Shown here piece after piece: positions 8,418-17,787 of a stretch of 64,000 bases of DNA; positions within the stretch are counted from its first letter, which is position 1, and every line of letters begins with the position of its first letter. Location: positions 146,363 to 210,362 of the forward strand of contig JAHJME010000022.1 of assembly GCA_018821435.1 (NCBI GenBank), given 5' to 3'. The stretch is from Alphaproteobacteria bacterium. GTDB taxonomy: Bacteria; Pseudomonadota; Alphaproteobacteria; Caulobacterales; Caulobacteraceae. Both the position numbers and the translations under genes were made by a program. The notes beneath the pieces were generated by a model, which saw nothing but the letters and a program-made list of their open reading frames with translations, ran no database searches and was not told where the DNA came from.

Positions 8418-8534
8418 ATTGCTCCCCATCGGGGAAGCTGTCGGCGACTGCCGACTGAGGGGGTCATCCACGGCGGTTGAGGACCCCCTCCACCGCTTCG
8501 CGGTTCCCCTCCCCCGACGGGGGAGGAATTTTTT
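8418..8534. repeat. Intergenic repeat family A, inverted doublet
   Basis: Two modules face each other directly behind the dnaQ stop. The left reads TTGCTCCCC...GTCGGC...GAGGGGGTC and the right GACCCCCTC...CTCCCCC-GAC-GGGGGAGGAATT. The right module ends in a T-run (AATTTTTT), so the doublet may act as a dnaQ terminator. Confidence 0.8.
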
Positions 8535-8636
8535 AGCGCTCCGAACATGGGCGAAATCAAATGTTGGGGACACCTGGGCCGGAGGGTCGGTGGGTAGCGT
8601 GGGTGATCGGGGCGCCGCGCCCGCCGAGGCCCACGG

Positions 8637-9821
8637 ATGCCACCCCCACTTCTGCAGGCTCGCCGGCGCGGCGCCCCGAAACCGCGCGTCGTCTTCCCCC
8701 TCATTGCCCAGTGGCATCAGGCGCTGCATAGCCTGCCCATCGCCGCCGCCCTGTCGCGGCGGGGCGACTACGAGGTGCATGTGGCGGCGCCGGGGGCGAC
8801 GCTGGCGCGGGCGAAGACGCTGATGGCGGCCCTGGGCGGCCGGGGCGTGGTGTTCCACAATCTCTGGACGTCCAGCTTCCTGCGCGAGAACCCGCCCAAG
8901 GCGCTGATGCTGGCCGCCGCGGCGACCTGGCTCACGGACTTCGCCGCCGTGGTCGCGCCCGAGCGGACGTCGCTGATGCTGAAGCGGTTCGGGGTGACCC
9001 GGCCGCTGTTCATCCACTCCGATCACGGCGCCGGCGATCGCGCCGTGGGCTATGAGCCGCGGATCCGGCGGTTCGACGGGGTGCTGCTGGCCGGCGCCAA
9101 GCAGGAGGCGCGAATGCTGCGCGCGGGGCTGATCATACCCGGCCGCTACGCCATCGTCGGCTATCCGAAGTTCGAGGCGGCAGCCGCCAGCCGCCAAGCC
9201 GGCCCGCCGCTGTTCCGCAACCCGCGCCCGACGGTGCTGTACAATCCCCACTTCCGCGCGGACCTGAGCTCGTGGCCGGCGTTCGGCGCGACGGTTCTGG
9301 AGGGGTTCGCGGCCCAGGACCGCTACAACCTGATCTTCGCGCCGCATGTGCGAATGGCCGCCGAGCGGGCCGAGGAGCTGAAGGCCGTGGCGGCGCGCTA
9401 TGCCGGTGCGGCCAACATCCACGTCGACCTGGGCGGACCCCGCTGCTGCGACATGACCTACACCGACATGGCCGACGCCTATCTGGGTGACGTGAGCAGC
9501 CAGGTCTACGAGTTCATCCGGGCGCCTCGGCCCTGCCTGTTCCTCAATGCGAGCGGCGTGGACCGCGCCGGCGACGAGAACTACGCCCACTGGGCGCTGG
9601 GGCCGGTGGCGACGACGGCCGAGGGGATCACGGCGGCGGTCGATCGGGCGCGGGCGTCGCACGGCGACTATCGGCGGGTTCAGGCGGCGGCGTTCCGCGA
9701 GACGTTCGACCTGGGCGAGCGGCCTTGCTCGGAGCGGGCGGCGGACGCGGTCGAGGCGATGATGCGGGACGGCGCGGTTGTTGCTCGCCCGTTGGGGGAG
9801 CTGTCACCGACGGCCGACTGA
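8637..9821 (+). CDS. CDP-glycerol glycerophosphotransferase-like protein
   Basis: This 394-residue protein resembles the TagB/TagF-type glycerophosphotransferase fold of GT-B enzymes. The N-terminal half has RVVFPLIAQWHQALHSLPIAAAL and a conserved-looking FIHSDHGAGDRAVGYEPRI. The C-terminal half has TVLYNPHFRADLSSWPAFG, IFAPHVRM and DAYLGDVSSQVYEFI, typical of the acceptor/donor sites in that family. The substrate is unknown; a surface polymer is a guess. The last ten codons (PLGELSPTAD) and the stop lie inside an intergenic repeat, so the native C-terminus was probably replaced. The codons before about 8690 are weakly constrained. Confidence 0.65.
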   Translation: MPPPLLQARRRGAPKPRVVFPLIAQWHQALHSLPIAAALSRRGDYEVHVAAPGATLARAKTLMAALGGRGVVFHNLWTSSFLRENPPKALMLAAAATWLTDFAAVVAPERTSLMLKRFGVTRPLFIHSDHGAGDRAVGYEPRIRRFDGVLLAGAKQEARMLRAGLIIPGRYAIVGYPKFEAAAASRQAGPPLFRNPRPTVLYNPHFRADLSSWPAFGATVLEGFAAQDRYNLIFAPHVRMAAERAEELKAVAARYAGAANIHVDLGGPRCCDMTYTDMADAYLGDVSSQVYEFIRAPRPCLFLNASGVDRAGDENYAHWALGPVATTAEGITAAVDRARASHGDYRRVQAAAFRETFDLGERPCSERAADAVEAMMRDGAVVARPLGELSPTAD

Positions 9822-9896
9822 GGGGGTCCTCAACCGCGTTTTGAGCGGACCCCCTCCGTCGCCTTTGGCGACACCTCCCCCGACGGGGGAGGAATT
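9781..9896. repeat. Intergenic repeat family A, inverted doublet invading a gene end
   Basis: The left module (GTTGGGGGAGCTGTC...GAGGGGGTC) lies within the last codons of the upstream gene and provides its TGA. The right module ends CTCCCCC-GAC-GGGGGAGGAATT just before the secB stop. The two genes converge on it. Confidence 0.8.
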
Positions 9897-9904
9897 ACCG
9901 CGGA

Positions 9905-10390
9905 TTAAGCGTGGCCGACCTGGGGTTCGCCTTGGGCCTTGCGGGCGGCGTAGACGCCGGCGAAGTCGATGGGGTCGAGGAGGAAGGGCGGGAAGCCGCC
10001 TTCCGAGGTGACCTCGGCGATGATCCGCCGGGCGAAGGGGAACAGGTAGCGCGGGCACTCGATCAGCAGCACCGGCTCCATCTCCTCGGCCGGCACGCCG
10101 CCGATCTGGAAGACGCCGCCGTACAGCAGCTCGACATGGAACAGCGGGCCGTCGGGGCGCGCGGCGCGGGCCGAGAGCTTCAGGTCCACCTCGAACAGGC
10201 CGTCGTCGCGGCCACGCGCGTTCATTTCGACGTTGAGGTCGATCTGCGGCTGGTCCGGGCTGGGACGCAGGGCGTCGGGCGCGCGCGGGTTCTCCATCGA
10301 GAGGTCGCGGATGAACTGGGCCAGGATGCGGATCCCGGGCTCGCCGCCCTGGGCCGAAGGCGCACCCGCGCCAAGGTCGATTTCGCTCAT
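9905..10390 (-). CDS. secB: Protein-export chaperone SecB
   Basis: This cytoplasmic chaperone holds preproteins unfolded and passes them to SecA. The 161-residue length is standard. It has the family stretches [29 protein letters not shown], and [36 protein letters not shown]. The start ATG is at 10388-10390. It diverges from timA, with 177 bases between them. Confidence 0.97.
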   Translation of the reverse strand: MSEIDLGAGAPSAQGGEPGIRILAQFIRDLSMENPRAPDALRPSPDQPQIDLNVEMNARGRDDGLFEVDLKLSARAARPDGPLFHVELLYGGVFQIGGVPAEEMEPVLLIECPRYLFPFARRIIAEVTSEGGFPPFLLDPIDFAGVYAARKAQGEPQVGHA

Positions 10391-10567
10391 GATCTGACGG
10401 AATTCTCTATAGGCGGAGCGGCGAGGATCGCGCTCTTTAGGGCCGAGCGGCTATCATGGCGCCCAGCCGTATGCAACGCCGCCCCTGACGGCGGCGTTCC
10501 TGCGGACTATATTGAGATATTCAGCGTATAACGTCCCAGAAGCCTCCCCACTCCCGAAAGCCCCGCG
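10391..10567. promoter_or_regulatory. Divergent promoter region between secB and timA
   Basis: No gene is visible in these 177 bases. The segment is more A/T-rich than its surroundings around 10505-10535 (ACTATATTGAGATATTC), where a promoter for timA could lie. I cannot name a clear -35/-10 pair. Confidence 0.4.
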
Positions 10568-11185
10568 TTGCAAGTCCTGGAATTGATCATCTTCGCCGGC
10601 CTCGCCGTCATCGTGCTGTACCAGCTGTATTCGGTGCTGGGCCGGCGCGTGGGCCGCCAGCCGGAAGACCGCCCCGCGGTGGAGACCACGTCCTCGGCCG
10701 TGCGTCCGCCCGAGCGGGCGACCGACGCCATCGACGACGGGATCGAGCTGACCGGCCTGGCCGCGATCAAGTCCAAGGACCCGGCGTTCGACATGAACCG
10801 CTTCCTGGCGGGGGCGAAGGGCGCCTACGAGATGATCGTCAAGGCTTTCGCCGAGGGCGACAAGGCGACGCTGGCCAACCTGCTGGCGCCCAATGTGCTG
10901 GCCAGCTTCGAGGCCGCCATCGACCAGAAGGCGGCCGAGGGCCGGACCGAGACCGTGGAATTCTTCCATGCGCCCCGCGCCGATCTGGAAAAGGCCGAGG
11001 TCAACGACGGCGACCTGGCGCACATCGCCGTGCGCTTCCTGGCCGAGTTCCGCAGCCGCACGAAGGGTCCCGAGGGCGAGGGCGTCGAAGACCGCCGCAC
11101 CGCCGAGCTGTGGACGTTCGAGCGCCGGCTGAAGAGCCGCGACCCCAACTGGATCCTGGTCCACGTCGACGCCGCGGAAGCGTAA
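10568..11185 (+). CDS. timA: Tim44-domain protein TimA
   Basis: This 205-residue protein has one N-terminal membrane helix (LIIFAGLAVIVLYQLYSVLG) and a C-terminal Tim44 domain (about 80-200). That domain includes GAKGAYEMIVKAFAEGDKATLANLL, HIAVRFLAEFRS and WTFERRLKSRDPNWILVHVD. Tim44 is a mitochondrial import subunit. Alphaproteobacterial TimA is a membrane adaptor of unclear role. The start is TTG at 10568, the only one placing the helix at the N-terminus. It heads timA-mltA-smr, a row conserved in alphaproteobacteria. Confidence 0.88.
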   Translation: MQVLELIIFAGLAVIVLYQLYSVLGRRVGRQPEDRPAVETTSSAVRPPERATDAIDDGIELTGLAAIKSKDPAFDMNRFLAGAKGAYEMIVKAFAEGDKATLANLLAPNVLASFEAAIDQKAAEGRTETVEFFHAPRADLEKAEVNDGDLAHIAVRFLAEFRSRTKGPEGEGVEDRRTAELWTFERRLKSRDPNWILVHVDAAEA

Positions 11186-11190
11186 CGTCC

Positions 11191-12324
11191 GTGCGCTGGG
11201 GGGTCATCGCGGCGGCGTTTGCCGCCCTGAGCGTCGCTGCCTGCGCCACGCCGTCCGAGCACGGACCGCCGCCGCCGGTCGATTATCCCCGGCCGACGGC
11301 GCCCCCGCCCCGTCCGGGCCCGCCGCCGCCCGCCCCTGAGCCGGCCCGCCGGCTGGAGCTGTTCGCCCTGCCCGGCTGGGCGGCCGAAGACCACGACGCC
11401 GCGTTCGAGGCCTGGCGGGCCAACTGCACCGCCATCCGCGACAAGGCCGTGGCCGACCTGTGCTGGCGCGCGCGCTCGGCGGGACCCATCGCGCGCGGCG
11501 ACGGGCGGACGTTCTTCGAGCGGGCGTTCGTGGCGGAGCGTATCGGCAATGAGGGCGTGCTGACGGCCTATTTCGCCCCGGTCTACCAGGCGCGGCGGAA
11601 GCCCGACCTCGAGTTCAGCGCCCCGGTGCGGCCGAAGCCCGCCGACCTGGTGGTGGCCAACGGCGGCATCGTGCTGCGGACCCTGCCCGACGGGTCGGCC
11701 GAGCCCTATCCCGACCGCACGACCATCGAGACCACGCCGATCGACAAGCCGCTGGCCTGGATGCGTCCGGAAGAGCTGTTCTTCCTGCAGGTGCAGGGCT
11801 CGGGCGTGCTGACGTTCGAGGACGGCAAGCGGATGAAGGCGATGTACGCCGCCCATAACGGCCGCCCGTTCGCCGGCATCGCCAACCCGATGCGCGACCG
11901 GGGGCTGCTGGCGCGGGACAACACGGGCGGCGACGCCATCCGCAACTGGCTGGCGGCGCACCGCGGGCCGGACGCCAACGAGATCATGCGGCTGAACCCG
12001 CGCTATGCGTTCTTCAAGCTGGGCCCCGACGACGGTAAGCCGCCGGTGGGGGCGGCCAACGTCCCCCTGCCCGCCGGCCGCGCGGTGGCGGTGGACCCCG
12101 CGTTCCATGCGTATGGCGAACTGCTGTGGGTGGATGCCGAGGCGCCGCTGCTGTCGGGCGCTTTCCCGGCCTATCGCCGATTGGCCAGCGCGCTGGACAC
12201 CGGCGGGGCGATCAAGGGCGAGGTGCGGGCGGACCTCTACCTCGGCGAAGGCGACGCGGCCGGGGCGGAAGCGGGCCGGGTCCGGCACACGCTCAGGCTC
12301 TATCGGCTGGTCCCGCGCCCATGA
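11191..12324 (+). CDS. mltA: Membrane-bound lytic murein transglycosylase A
   Basis: This lipoprotein cleaves peptidoglycan to 1,6-anhydromuropeptides. The 377-residue product starts at GTG 11191, five bases after the timA stop. It has a lipoprotein signal ending LSVAAC, then a Pro-rich linker. The MltA domain (VLTAYFAPVYQARRKPD, FFLQVQGSGVL) and the 3D domain (GRAVAVDPAFHAYGELLWVD, ALDTGGAIKGEVRADLYLG) with its catalytic Asp are complete. A longer upstream frame would lose the lipobox. It overlaps the next gene by 4 bases. Confidence 0.93.
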   Translation: MRWGVIAAAFAALSVAACATPSEHGPPPPVDYPRPTAPPPRPGPPPPAPEPARRLELFALPGWAAEDHDAAFEAWRANCTAIRDKAVADLCWRARSAGPIARGDGRTFFERAFVAERIGNEGVLTAYFAPVYQARRKPDLEFSAPVRPKPADLVVANGGIVLRTLPDGSAEPYPDRTTIETTPIDKPLAWMRPEELFFLQVQGSGVLTFEDGKRMKAMYAAHNGRPFAGIANPMRDRGLLARDNTGGDAIRNWLAAHRGPDANEIMRLNPRYAFFKLGPDDGKPPVGAANVPLPAGRAVAVDPAFHAYGELLWVDAEAPLLSGAFPAYRRLASALDTGGAIKGEVRADLYLGEGDAAGAEAGRVRHTLRLYRLVPRP

Positions 12325-12824
12325 AACGGCCGCTGAAGCCGGAGGAGCAGAAGATCTGGTCGATGGTCGCCGCCACCGTCCACCCGCTCACCGGCCGTCG
12401 CGAGCCCAAGAAGGCGATGCCGCAGACGCTGGACGCCGCGGCGCGCATCGAGCCCAAGCGGCCGGATGCGAAGGCCAAGACCCTGCGCTATGGCGTCGAT
12501 GGCATCGAGCCGCGCCGCAAGCACCGGATCGCCAAGGAGCGCGAGGAGATCGGCGCGCGGATCGACCTGCACGGCATGACCCAGGACCGGGCCCGCGCGG
12601 CGCTGGCGGCGTTTGTGGCGCGGGCGTGGGACGACGGCTGGCGCGCGGTGCTGGTGATCACCGGCAAGGGCGTTCAGGGCGACGGCGTGCTGCGCAAGGC
12701 CGTGCCGGGCTGGCTGGGCGCGCCGGAGCTGTCGCACATCGTGGCGGGGATCTCCGAGGCGGCCCGGCACCACGGGGGCGAGGGGGCGCTGTACGTGGCG
12801 CTGAAGCGGCGGGGGCGGGTTTAG
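12321..12824 (+). CDS. Smr-domain protein (MutS2 C-terminal-like nuclease domain)
   Basis: This 167-residue protein has a basic, variable N-terminal half. Its C-terminal Smr domain (about 73-165) shows the IDLHGMTQDRARAALAAFV motif, VLVITGKG and the terminal GGEGALYVALKRR. Stand-alone Smr proteins can act as endonucleases in nucleic acid quality control. Which substrate applies here cannot be read from sequence. The ATG at 12321 overlaps the mltA stop. This is the third gene of the timA-mltA-smr row. Confidence 0.9.
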   Translation: MKRPLKPEEQKIWSMVAATVHPLTGRREPKKAMPQTLDAAARIEPKRPDAKAKTLRYGVDGIEPRRKHRIAKEREEIGARIDLHGMTQDRARAALAAFVARAWDDGWRAVLVITGKGVQGDGVLRKAVPGWLGAPELSHIVAGISEAARHHGGEGALYVALKRRGRV

Positions 12825-12837
12825 AGCCCGACGTTCT

Positions 12838-12888
12838 GAGCGGACCCCCTCCGGCGCTTCGCGCCACCTCCCCCGATGGGGAGGAATT
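12838..12888. repeat. Intergenic repeat family A, single right module
   Basis: GACCCCCTC, then GGCGC-TTC-GCGCC, then CTCCCC-GAT-GGGGAGGAATTA fill the space between the convergent smr and hisE genes. The last bases overlap the hisE stop codon. Confidence 0.8.
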
Positions 12889-13210
12889 ATTTAGCGCGCC
12901 CGGCCTTCTCGCTTAGCCCCGACGTCCCCTCGCGGGCTTCCAGCTTTTCGGCGACTTCTTCCAGGCTCACGCCGGCGGCGGCGATGACGACCAGCCAGTG
13001 GTAGATGAGGTCGGCGCTTTCGGCGGTGACGGCTTCGCGGTCGCCTTGGGCGGCGGCGATGACGACCTCGACGGCTTCCTCGCCCAGCTTCTTGGCGGCG
13101 CGGTCCAGGTCGCCCAGGAGCTGGGCGGTGTAGGAGGTCGAGGTGTCGCCGCCGCGGCGGCTCTCGATGGTGGCGGCCAGGCGGTCGACGACCTTGGCGA
13201 AACGGGTCAT
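12887..13210 (-). CDS. hisE: Phosphoribosyl-ATP pyrophosphatase HisE
   Basis: It hydrolyses PR-ATP to PR-AMP, the second step of histidine synthesis. The 107-residue all-helical protein has the Mg-binding [13 protein letters not shown] motif and the later [24 protein letters not shown] helix. It is the last gene of the hisB-H-A-F-E row and overlaps hisF by 4 bases (ATGA). No hisI (PR-AMP cyclohydrolase) lies in the window. Confidence 0.96.
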   Translation of the reverse strand: MTRFAKVVDRLAATIESRRGGDTSTSYTAQLLGDLDRAAKKLGEEAVEVVIAAAQGDREAVTAESADLIYHWLVVIAAAGVSLEEVAEKLEAREGTSGLSEKAGRAK

Positions 13211-13977
13211 GCGGCGAACTCCGTGAGGCGGATGGGGACGCCCGCGGCGGCCATGGCGCGTTTGGCCTCGCCGATCGAGACCTCGCCGAAGTGGAAGATC
13301 GAGGCGGCCAGCACGGCGTCGGCCCCAGCCTCGACGGCCTCGACCAGATGGCGCGTATTGCCGGCCCCGCCCGAGGCGATCACTGGCACGCTCACCGCCG
13401 AAGTGACCCGGCGCAGCAGGTCCAGATCGTAGCCGATCTTGGCGCCGTCGCGGTCCATGGAGGTCAGCAGGATCTCGCCCGCGCCTTTGGCGACCACCTC
13501 GGCGGCGTAGTCCACCGCGTTGAGGCCGGTGGCGTTGCGGCCGCCGTGGGTGAAGACCTCCCAGTGCTCGCCGACCCGCTTGGCGTCGACCGAGACGACG
13601 ACGGCCTGGCTGCCGAAGGCGTCGGCGCAGCGGCTGACCACGTCGCGGTCGTTCACGGCGGCGGTCATGATCGAGATCTTGTCGGCGCCGGCCAGCAGCA
13701 GGCGGCGGCCATCCTCCACCGAGCGGATGCCCCCGCCGACGCTGAGCGGCATGAAGCAGACGTCGGCCGTGCGGGCGACGACGTCCAGGATCGTGCCGCG
13801 GTTCTCGTGGCTGGCGGTGATGTCCAGGAACATCAGCTCGTCGGCGCCGGCGAGGTCATAGGCCTGGGCCTGTTCGACGGGGTCGCCGGCGTCGACCAGG
13901 TTGACGAACTGCACGCCCTTCACCACCCGGCCGTCCTTGACGTCCAGACAGGGAATGAGGCGCACTTTCAAGCTCAT
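13207..13977 (-). CDS. hisF: Imidazole glycerol phosphate synthase subunit HisF
   Basis: This cyclase subunit condenses PRFAR with ammonia delivered by HisH. The 256-residue TIM barrel starts [21 protein letters not shown] with the catalytic first Asp. The second catalytic Asp is in [15 protein letters not shown]. Phosphate-binding loops VGGGIRS and IASGGAGN are present. The start ATG at 13977 overlaps the hisA stop by 4 bases; the longer upstream frame is not real. Confidence 0.97.
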   Translation of the reverse strand: MSLKVRLIPCLDVKDGRVVKGVQFVNLVDAGDPVEQAQAYDLAGADELMFLDITASHENRGTILDVVARTADVCFMPLSVGGGIRSVEDGRRLLLAGADKISIMTAAVNDRDVVSRCADAFGSQAVVVSVDAKRVGEHWEVFTHGGRNATGLNAVDYAAEVVAKGAGEILLTSMDRDGAKIGYDLDLLRRVTSAVSVPVIASGGAGNTRHLVEAVEAGADAVLAASIFHFGEVSIGEAKRAMAAAGVPIRLTEFAA

Positions 13978-14696
13978 GCCGCGATTTCCAGGGCCTGGGC
14001 CGGGTTGATCGCGCCGTTGTAGAGCGCGCGGCCCAGGACGGCGCCGGCCACCGGCACGCCCTTGCGGGCCTTCAGCTTGACGATGTCGTCGACGGTGGCC
14101 AGCCCGCCGGCGGCGATGACGGGAATGGAGACGGCGTCGGCCATCGCGCCGAACGCCTCGACGTCGAAGCCCATGACGGTGCCGTCGCGGTCGATGTCGG
14201 TGACGATCAGGGCGGCGACGCCCGCGTCCTCGAAGCGGCGGGCCACGGTGATGGCGTCCAGCTCGCTGTCGGCGGTCCAGCCCTCGACGGCGACCTTGCC
14301 CTTGCGGACGTCGACGCTGACGGCGATCTGCTCGGGGTAGAGCTTGGCGGCGGCCAGGACGATCTTGGGGTCCTTCACGGCGACGGTGCCCAGGATCACG
14401 CGGGAGACACCCGCCTCGATCCAGCGCTCGATGTCCTTCAGGCTGCGGATGCCGCCGCCCAGCTGCACGGGCACGGAGACCGACGACAGGATGGCCTCGA
14501 CGCCCGGCGCGTTGATGGCCTTGCCCTGGACGGCGCCGTTCAGGTCGACCACGTGGATCCAGTGGAAGCCGGCCTCCACGAAGGTCTTGGCCTGGGCGGC
14601 GGGCTGGGTGTTGAACACCGTGGCCGTGGACAGGTCGCCGTGCAGGACGCGCACGCACTGGCCGTCCTTCAGGTCGATGGCGGGATAGAGGATCAT
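13974..14696 (-). CDS. hisA: ProFAR isomerase HisA
   Basis: It isomerises ProFAR to PRFAR. The TIM barrel has [18 protein letters not shown] at the N-terminus, [31 protein letters not shown] with the second catalytic Asp, and [15 protein letters not shown]. Two starts are possible. The ATG at 14705 adds MAP. The ATG at 14696 gives [12 protein letters not shown], overlaps the hisH stop as ATGA like its neighbours, and is preferred. Confidence 0.96.
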   Translation of the reverse strand: MILYPAIDLKDGQCVRVLHGDLSTATVFNTQPAAQAKTFVEAGFHWIHVVDLNGAVQGKAINAPGVEAILSSVSVPVQLGGGIRSLKDIERWIEAGVSRVILGTVAVKDPKIVLAAAKLYPEQIAVSVDVRKGKVAVEGWTADSELDAITVARRFEDAGVAALIVTDIDRDGTVMGFDVEAFGAMADAVSIPVIAAGGLATVDDIVKLKARKGVPVAGAVLGRALYNGAINPAQALEIAA

Positions 14697-15328
14697 GGGC
14701 GCCATTCCAGGAAGTCGGCCAGGATCGCGAGGCCGGCGGCTTGTGATTTTTCGGGGTGAAACTGGACCCCGGCGAAGTTGTCGCGCGCCACGGCCGCGGG
14801 GAAGCGCCCGCCGTGGTCCACATAGGCCGCCACGTCGGCCGCGTCAGCCGGGAACATGGCGAAGGAGTGGGTGAAATAGACGGGCGCCCCGGCCTTGGGC
14901 CCCGCCAGCATCGGCAGGTCGGAGACCGCCTCCAGCGTGTTCCAGCCCATGTGCGGCACCTTCAGCGCCGGGTCGGCGGGGGCGATCTTGCGGACGTCGG
15001 CGTCGATCCAGCCCAGGCCGGGGGTCTCGCCGAACTCCAGGCCGCGCGAGGCCATCAGCTGCATGCCGACGCAGATGCCGAGGAAGGGGGCGCCGCGCTG
15101 AAGGACGGCTTCGTTCATGGCCTGGATCACGCCGGACCGCTCGGCGAGCGCGGCCATGCAGGCGGCGAAGGCGCCGACGCCCGGCAGGACGATGCGGTCG
15201 GCCTTGGCCACCGTGTCGGGATCGTTGGTCACGACGATGTTCGCGGTCCCCGCCGCGGCGCGGACGAGGGCCTTTTCGGCCGAGCGCAAATTGCCCGACC
15301 CGTAGTCGATCAGGGCGACGGTCTGCAT
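14693..15328 (-). CDS. hisH: Imidazole glycerol phosphate synthase glutaminase HisH
   Basis: This is the glutamine amidotransferase partner of HisF. The class I triad is visible. Cys86 is in [15 protein letters not shown], and the His and Glu are in the near-terminal [13 protein letters not shown]. The N-terminus [12 protein letters not shown] and the oxyanion PGVGAF are also intact. Length 211 is normal. A 65-base gap separates it from hisB, the only loose junction in the his row. Confidence 0.97.
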   Translation of the reverse strand: MQTVALIDYGSGNLRSAEKALVRAAAGTANIVVTNDPDTVAKADRIVLPGVGAFAACMAALAERSGVIQAMNEAVLQRGAPFLGICVGMQLMASRGLEFGETPGLGWIDADVRKIAPADPALKVPHMGWNTLEAVSDLPMLAGPKAGAPVYFTHSFAMFPADAADVAAYVDHGGRFPAAVARDNFAGVQFHPEKSQAAGLAILADFLEWRP

Positions 15329-15393
15329 GGGGATCCCTTCTTCCTCGTCAGCCGGACGGAAAACCGCTCCGCACTTTTCCTGGCTGTCGAGCC

Positions 15394-15984
15394 CTACAGC
15401 ACGCCCTTGGTGGAGGGGGCATGGCCGTGGGTCTTGGGGTCCAGTTCCACCGCCTGGCGGACGGCGCGGGCCAGGGCCTTGAAGCCGCTCTCGGCGATGT
15501 GGTGGCTATTCGCGCCGTAGAGGGTTTCCAAGTGCACGCAGGCGCCGCCGTTCATGGCGAAGGCGTGGTGGAATTCCTTGAACAGCTCGGTGTCCATGTC
15601 GCCGACCTTGGGCGTCTTGAACTCGACCTTCCAGATCAGATAGGGCCGGTTGGAGAAGTCGATGGCGCAGCGCGACAGGGTCTCGTCCATCGGGATATAG
15701 GCGTGGCCGAAGCGGCGGATGCCCTTGAAGCCGTCGAGGGCTTCCTTGATCGCCTGGCCCAGGACGATGCCGGTGTCTTCCACCGTGTGGTGCATGTCGA
15801 TGTGCAGGTCGCCCTTGGTCTCGACCTGGATGTCGATGCCGCCGTGGCGGGCGAAGCTGTCCAGCATGTGGTCGAAGAAGCCGATGCCGGTCGAGACCTT
15901 GGACACGCCGGTCCCGTCCAGGTCCACGGCGACGCGAATCTGGGTCTCCTTGGTGTTGCGGACGACCTCGGCCGTGCGGCTCAT
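15394..15984 (-). CDS. hisB: Imidazoleglycerol-phosphate dehydratase HisB
   Basis: This Mn-dependent dehydratase makes imidazole acetol phosphate. The 196-residue monofunctional form has two repeated His-rich motifs, [18 protein letters not shown] and [18 protein letters not shown], which bind the di-metal centre. [14 protein letters not shown] is also present. The start at 15984 ([14 protein letters not shown]) lies 2 bases after the stop of the upstream kinase gene, so the kinase and his genes are probably one transcript. Confidence 0.96.
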   Translation of the reverse strand: MSRTAEVVRNTKETQIRVAVDLDGTGVSKVSTGIGFFDHMLDSFARHGGIDIQVETKGDLHIDMHHTVEDTGIVLGQAIKEALDGFKGIRRFGHAYIPMDETLSRCAIDFSNRPYLIWKVEFKTPKVGDMDTELFKEFHHAFAMNGGACVHLETLYGANSHHIAESGFKALARAVRQAVELDPKTHGHAPSTKGVL

Positions 15985-15986
15985 CG

Positions 15987-16976
15987 TTACAGCCCCTTCG
16001 CTGCGGCCAGGTCCTTCAGCGAGACCTGGGGCCGCGGCCCGTAGTGCGAGATCACCTCGGCCGCCGCGATGGAGGCCAGCCGGCCGCAATCGTGCAGCGA
16101 CCGCCCCTGGGAGAGGCCGAAGAGGAACCCGGCCGCGTATTGGTCGCCCGCGCCGGTGGTGTCCACGACTTTCTCCACGGGCTCGGCGGCGATGTGCAGG
16201 GTCTCGCCCTTGGAGAGCACGACCGAGCCTTTTTCGCTGCGGGTGACCGCGGCCAGGTCGCAGTGGCGCAACAGTTGTTCGCAGGCCTCGTCGAAGTTGG
16301 CGGTCTCGTAGAGCGCCAGCAGCTCGGCTTCGTTGGCGAACAGGATGTCGACCTGGCTCTCGATGAAGCCCTTCAGGCCGCCCCGGTGGCGCTCGACCAC
16401 GAAGCTGTCGGAGAGGGTCAGGGCGATCTTGCGGCCCGCGCCGTGCGCCAGGCCCGCGGCCTTGGCGAAGGCGCGCCGGGCGGCCTCGGCGTCGAACAGA
16501 TAGCCCTCGAGATAGACGATCTTGGCCGCCTCGACGGTGGCGGTGTCGACATCCGAGTCGGTGAACTCCACCGAGGCGCCCAGGAAGGTGCACATGGTGC
16601 GCTGCGCGTCGGGGGTGACGTTGATCATCGAGACGGCGGTGGCGGGGCCGCCGACCAGAGGCGCGTTCTCGAAGCGGGCGCCGATGGCGCGCATGTCCTT
16701 GGCGAAGGTGCGGCCCAGTTCGTCGTCGGCGACCTTGCCCATGAAGGCGCCCTTGCCGCCGAAGCTGGCGAGGCCGGCGATGGTGTTGGCCGCCGAGCCG
16801 CCCGAGGCCTCGACCCCGTGGTTCATCTTCGAATACAGCGCCGCCGACTGGACGGGATCGACCAGCATCATCGCGCCCTTGGTCAGGCTGTTCTCGGCCA
16901 GCCAGGCGTCGGTGGCCGGCGCGATCACGTCGACGATGGCGTTGCCGATGGCGGCGACGTCGTAAAGGTCGGGCAT
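15987..16976 (-). CDS. PfkB-family sugar/adenosine kinase
   Basis: This 329-residue ribokinase-fold kinase resembles adenosine kinases of alphaproteobacteria. It has the N-terminal [16 protein letters not shown] and the first signature [31 protein letters not shown]. The second signature [17 protein letters not shown] carries the catalytic Asp in GAGD. Substrate cannot be fixed from sequence. Its place immediately before hisB fits adenosine salvage feeding ATP, which is consumed and recycled around histidine synthesis, but that link is inference. The start ATG at 16976 ([11 protein letters not shown]) avoids an upstream repeat-derived frame. Confidence 0.88.
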   Translation of the reverse strand: MPDLYDVAAIGNAIVDVIAPATDAWLAENSLTKGAMMLVDPVQSAALYSKMNHGVEASGGSAANTIAGLASFGGKGAFMGKVADDELGRTFAKDMRAIGARFENAPLVGGPATAVSMINVTPDAQRTMCTFLGASVEFTDSDVDTATVEAAKIVYLEGYLFDAEAARRAFAKAAGLAHGAGRKIALTLSDSFVVERHRGGLKGFIESQVDILFANEAELLALYETANFDEACEQLLRHCDLAAVTRSEKGSVVLSKGETLHIAAEPVEKVVDTTGAGDQYAAGFLFGLSQGRSLHDCGRLASIAAAEVISHYGPRPQVSLKDLAAAKGL

Positions 16977-17054
16977 TGCTGACGAAGTTCCCTGAGGCGC
17001 GTAGGCGCCGCGACTTACAGGGAAAGGGGGCGTGAGGCTAGCTGCGCCATCCAG

Positions 17055-17165
17055 TTCCTCCCCTTCGGGGGAGTTGGCGCGAAGCGCCGGAGGGGGTCCG
17101 CTCAAACGTCCGGGAGGACCCCCTCAGTCGGCAGTCGCCGACAGCTCCCCCGACGGGGGAGCAAT
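17055..17165. repeat. Intergenic repeat family A, inverted doublet
   Basis: TTCCTCCCC-TTC-GGGGGAG...GGAGGGGGTC faces GGACCCCCTCAGTCGGC...CTCCCCC-GAC-GGGGGAGCAATTT. It sits between the pfkB-his transcript start and the DUF1190 gene end, immediately before that gene's stop. Confidence 0.8.
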
Positions 17166-17179
17166 TTGCTGGGGTAAGG

Positions 17180-17782
17180 TCAGCCGCCCCAGCTCTTCCC
17201 GCCGCTGGCGTAGCTGCGGCTGGACATGCGACCGCCGAAGCCGCCGCGGGAGATGACGGAGGAGCGGGTGATGGCTTTGTCGGGGCCGCGGCCGACGTCG
17301 GGGGCGTCGAAGCCGCGCTGGCCGATGCGGGCGCGGCCGGTGGAGTAGTCGGTGGAGACCCGGCCGCCGTTGGGCGTGTAGTAGCCGCCGTCGCGCCAGT
17401 CGCGGTAGAGGCCGCGCCCGCCCCAGCCGCCGTCCATCATCCGGCCGACCACGAAGCCGGCCACCAGCGGACCCCAGAACGACCCCGTGCCGTTGGCGCT
17501 GGAGCGCGGCACGCACTGGCCGGGGCCATAGACGTCCTCGCAGGTCTTGGTGTCGGCGTAGCGGGCCTCGGCGTTCTCGTCGTCCTTGGCGTTCTTGGCC
17601 GCGGTCTCGCAGGCCTCGGCGGGGACCTCGCCCTTGTCCTTGCACTCGGCCAGGGACTGGTAGGCGTAGGCATCGGTGGTCTTGCCCTGGTCGATCGCGG
17701 CCGGCGCGTCGCCGCAGGCGGTCAGCGAGACGCCGCCCGCCGCCATCAGGGTGGTGAGGACCAGTTTCCGGGTACGCTTCAT
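17180..17782 (-). CDS. DUF1190 family lipoprotein (YgiB/YjfM-like)
   Basis: This 200-residue exported protein has a lipoprotein-type signal ending SLTACG. A Cys-containing middle (SLAECKDKGEVPAEACETAAKNAK, TCEDVYGPGQCVPR) is typical of DUF1190, followed by a membrane-like FWGPLVAGFVVGRMM. The C-terminus is rich in Gly, Ser and Arg. In enterobacteria YjfM lies in the yjfIJKLMC operon, and the same partners are all present here. It starts 5 bases after the DUF350 stop. The molecular function is unknown. Confidence 0.82.
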   Translation of the reverse strand: MKRTRKLVLTTLMAAGGVSLTACGDAPAAIDQGKTTDAYAYQSLAECKDKGEVPAEACETAAKNAKDDENAEARYADTKTCEDVYGPGQCVPRSSANGTGSFWGPLVAGFVVGRMMDGGWGGRGLYRDWRDGGYYTPNGGRVSTDYSTGRARIGQRGFDAPDVGRGPDKAITRSSVISRGGFGGRMSSRSYASGGKSWGG

Positions 17783-17787
17783 GGCGG

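Noticed and set aside
8891..9187. CRISPR-like interpretation of the recurring repeats
   Set aside because: Copies are dispersed over 60 kb at gene ends, not in a regular repeat-spacer array, and no cas genes are present.
7575..9662. 695-codon minus-strand frame covering dnaQ and the transferase gene
   Set aside because: It crosses two well-supported plus-strand genes and an intergenic repeat; its sequence is Arg/Pro/His-rich with no domain.
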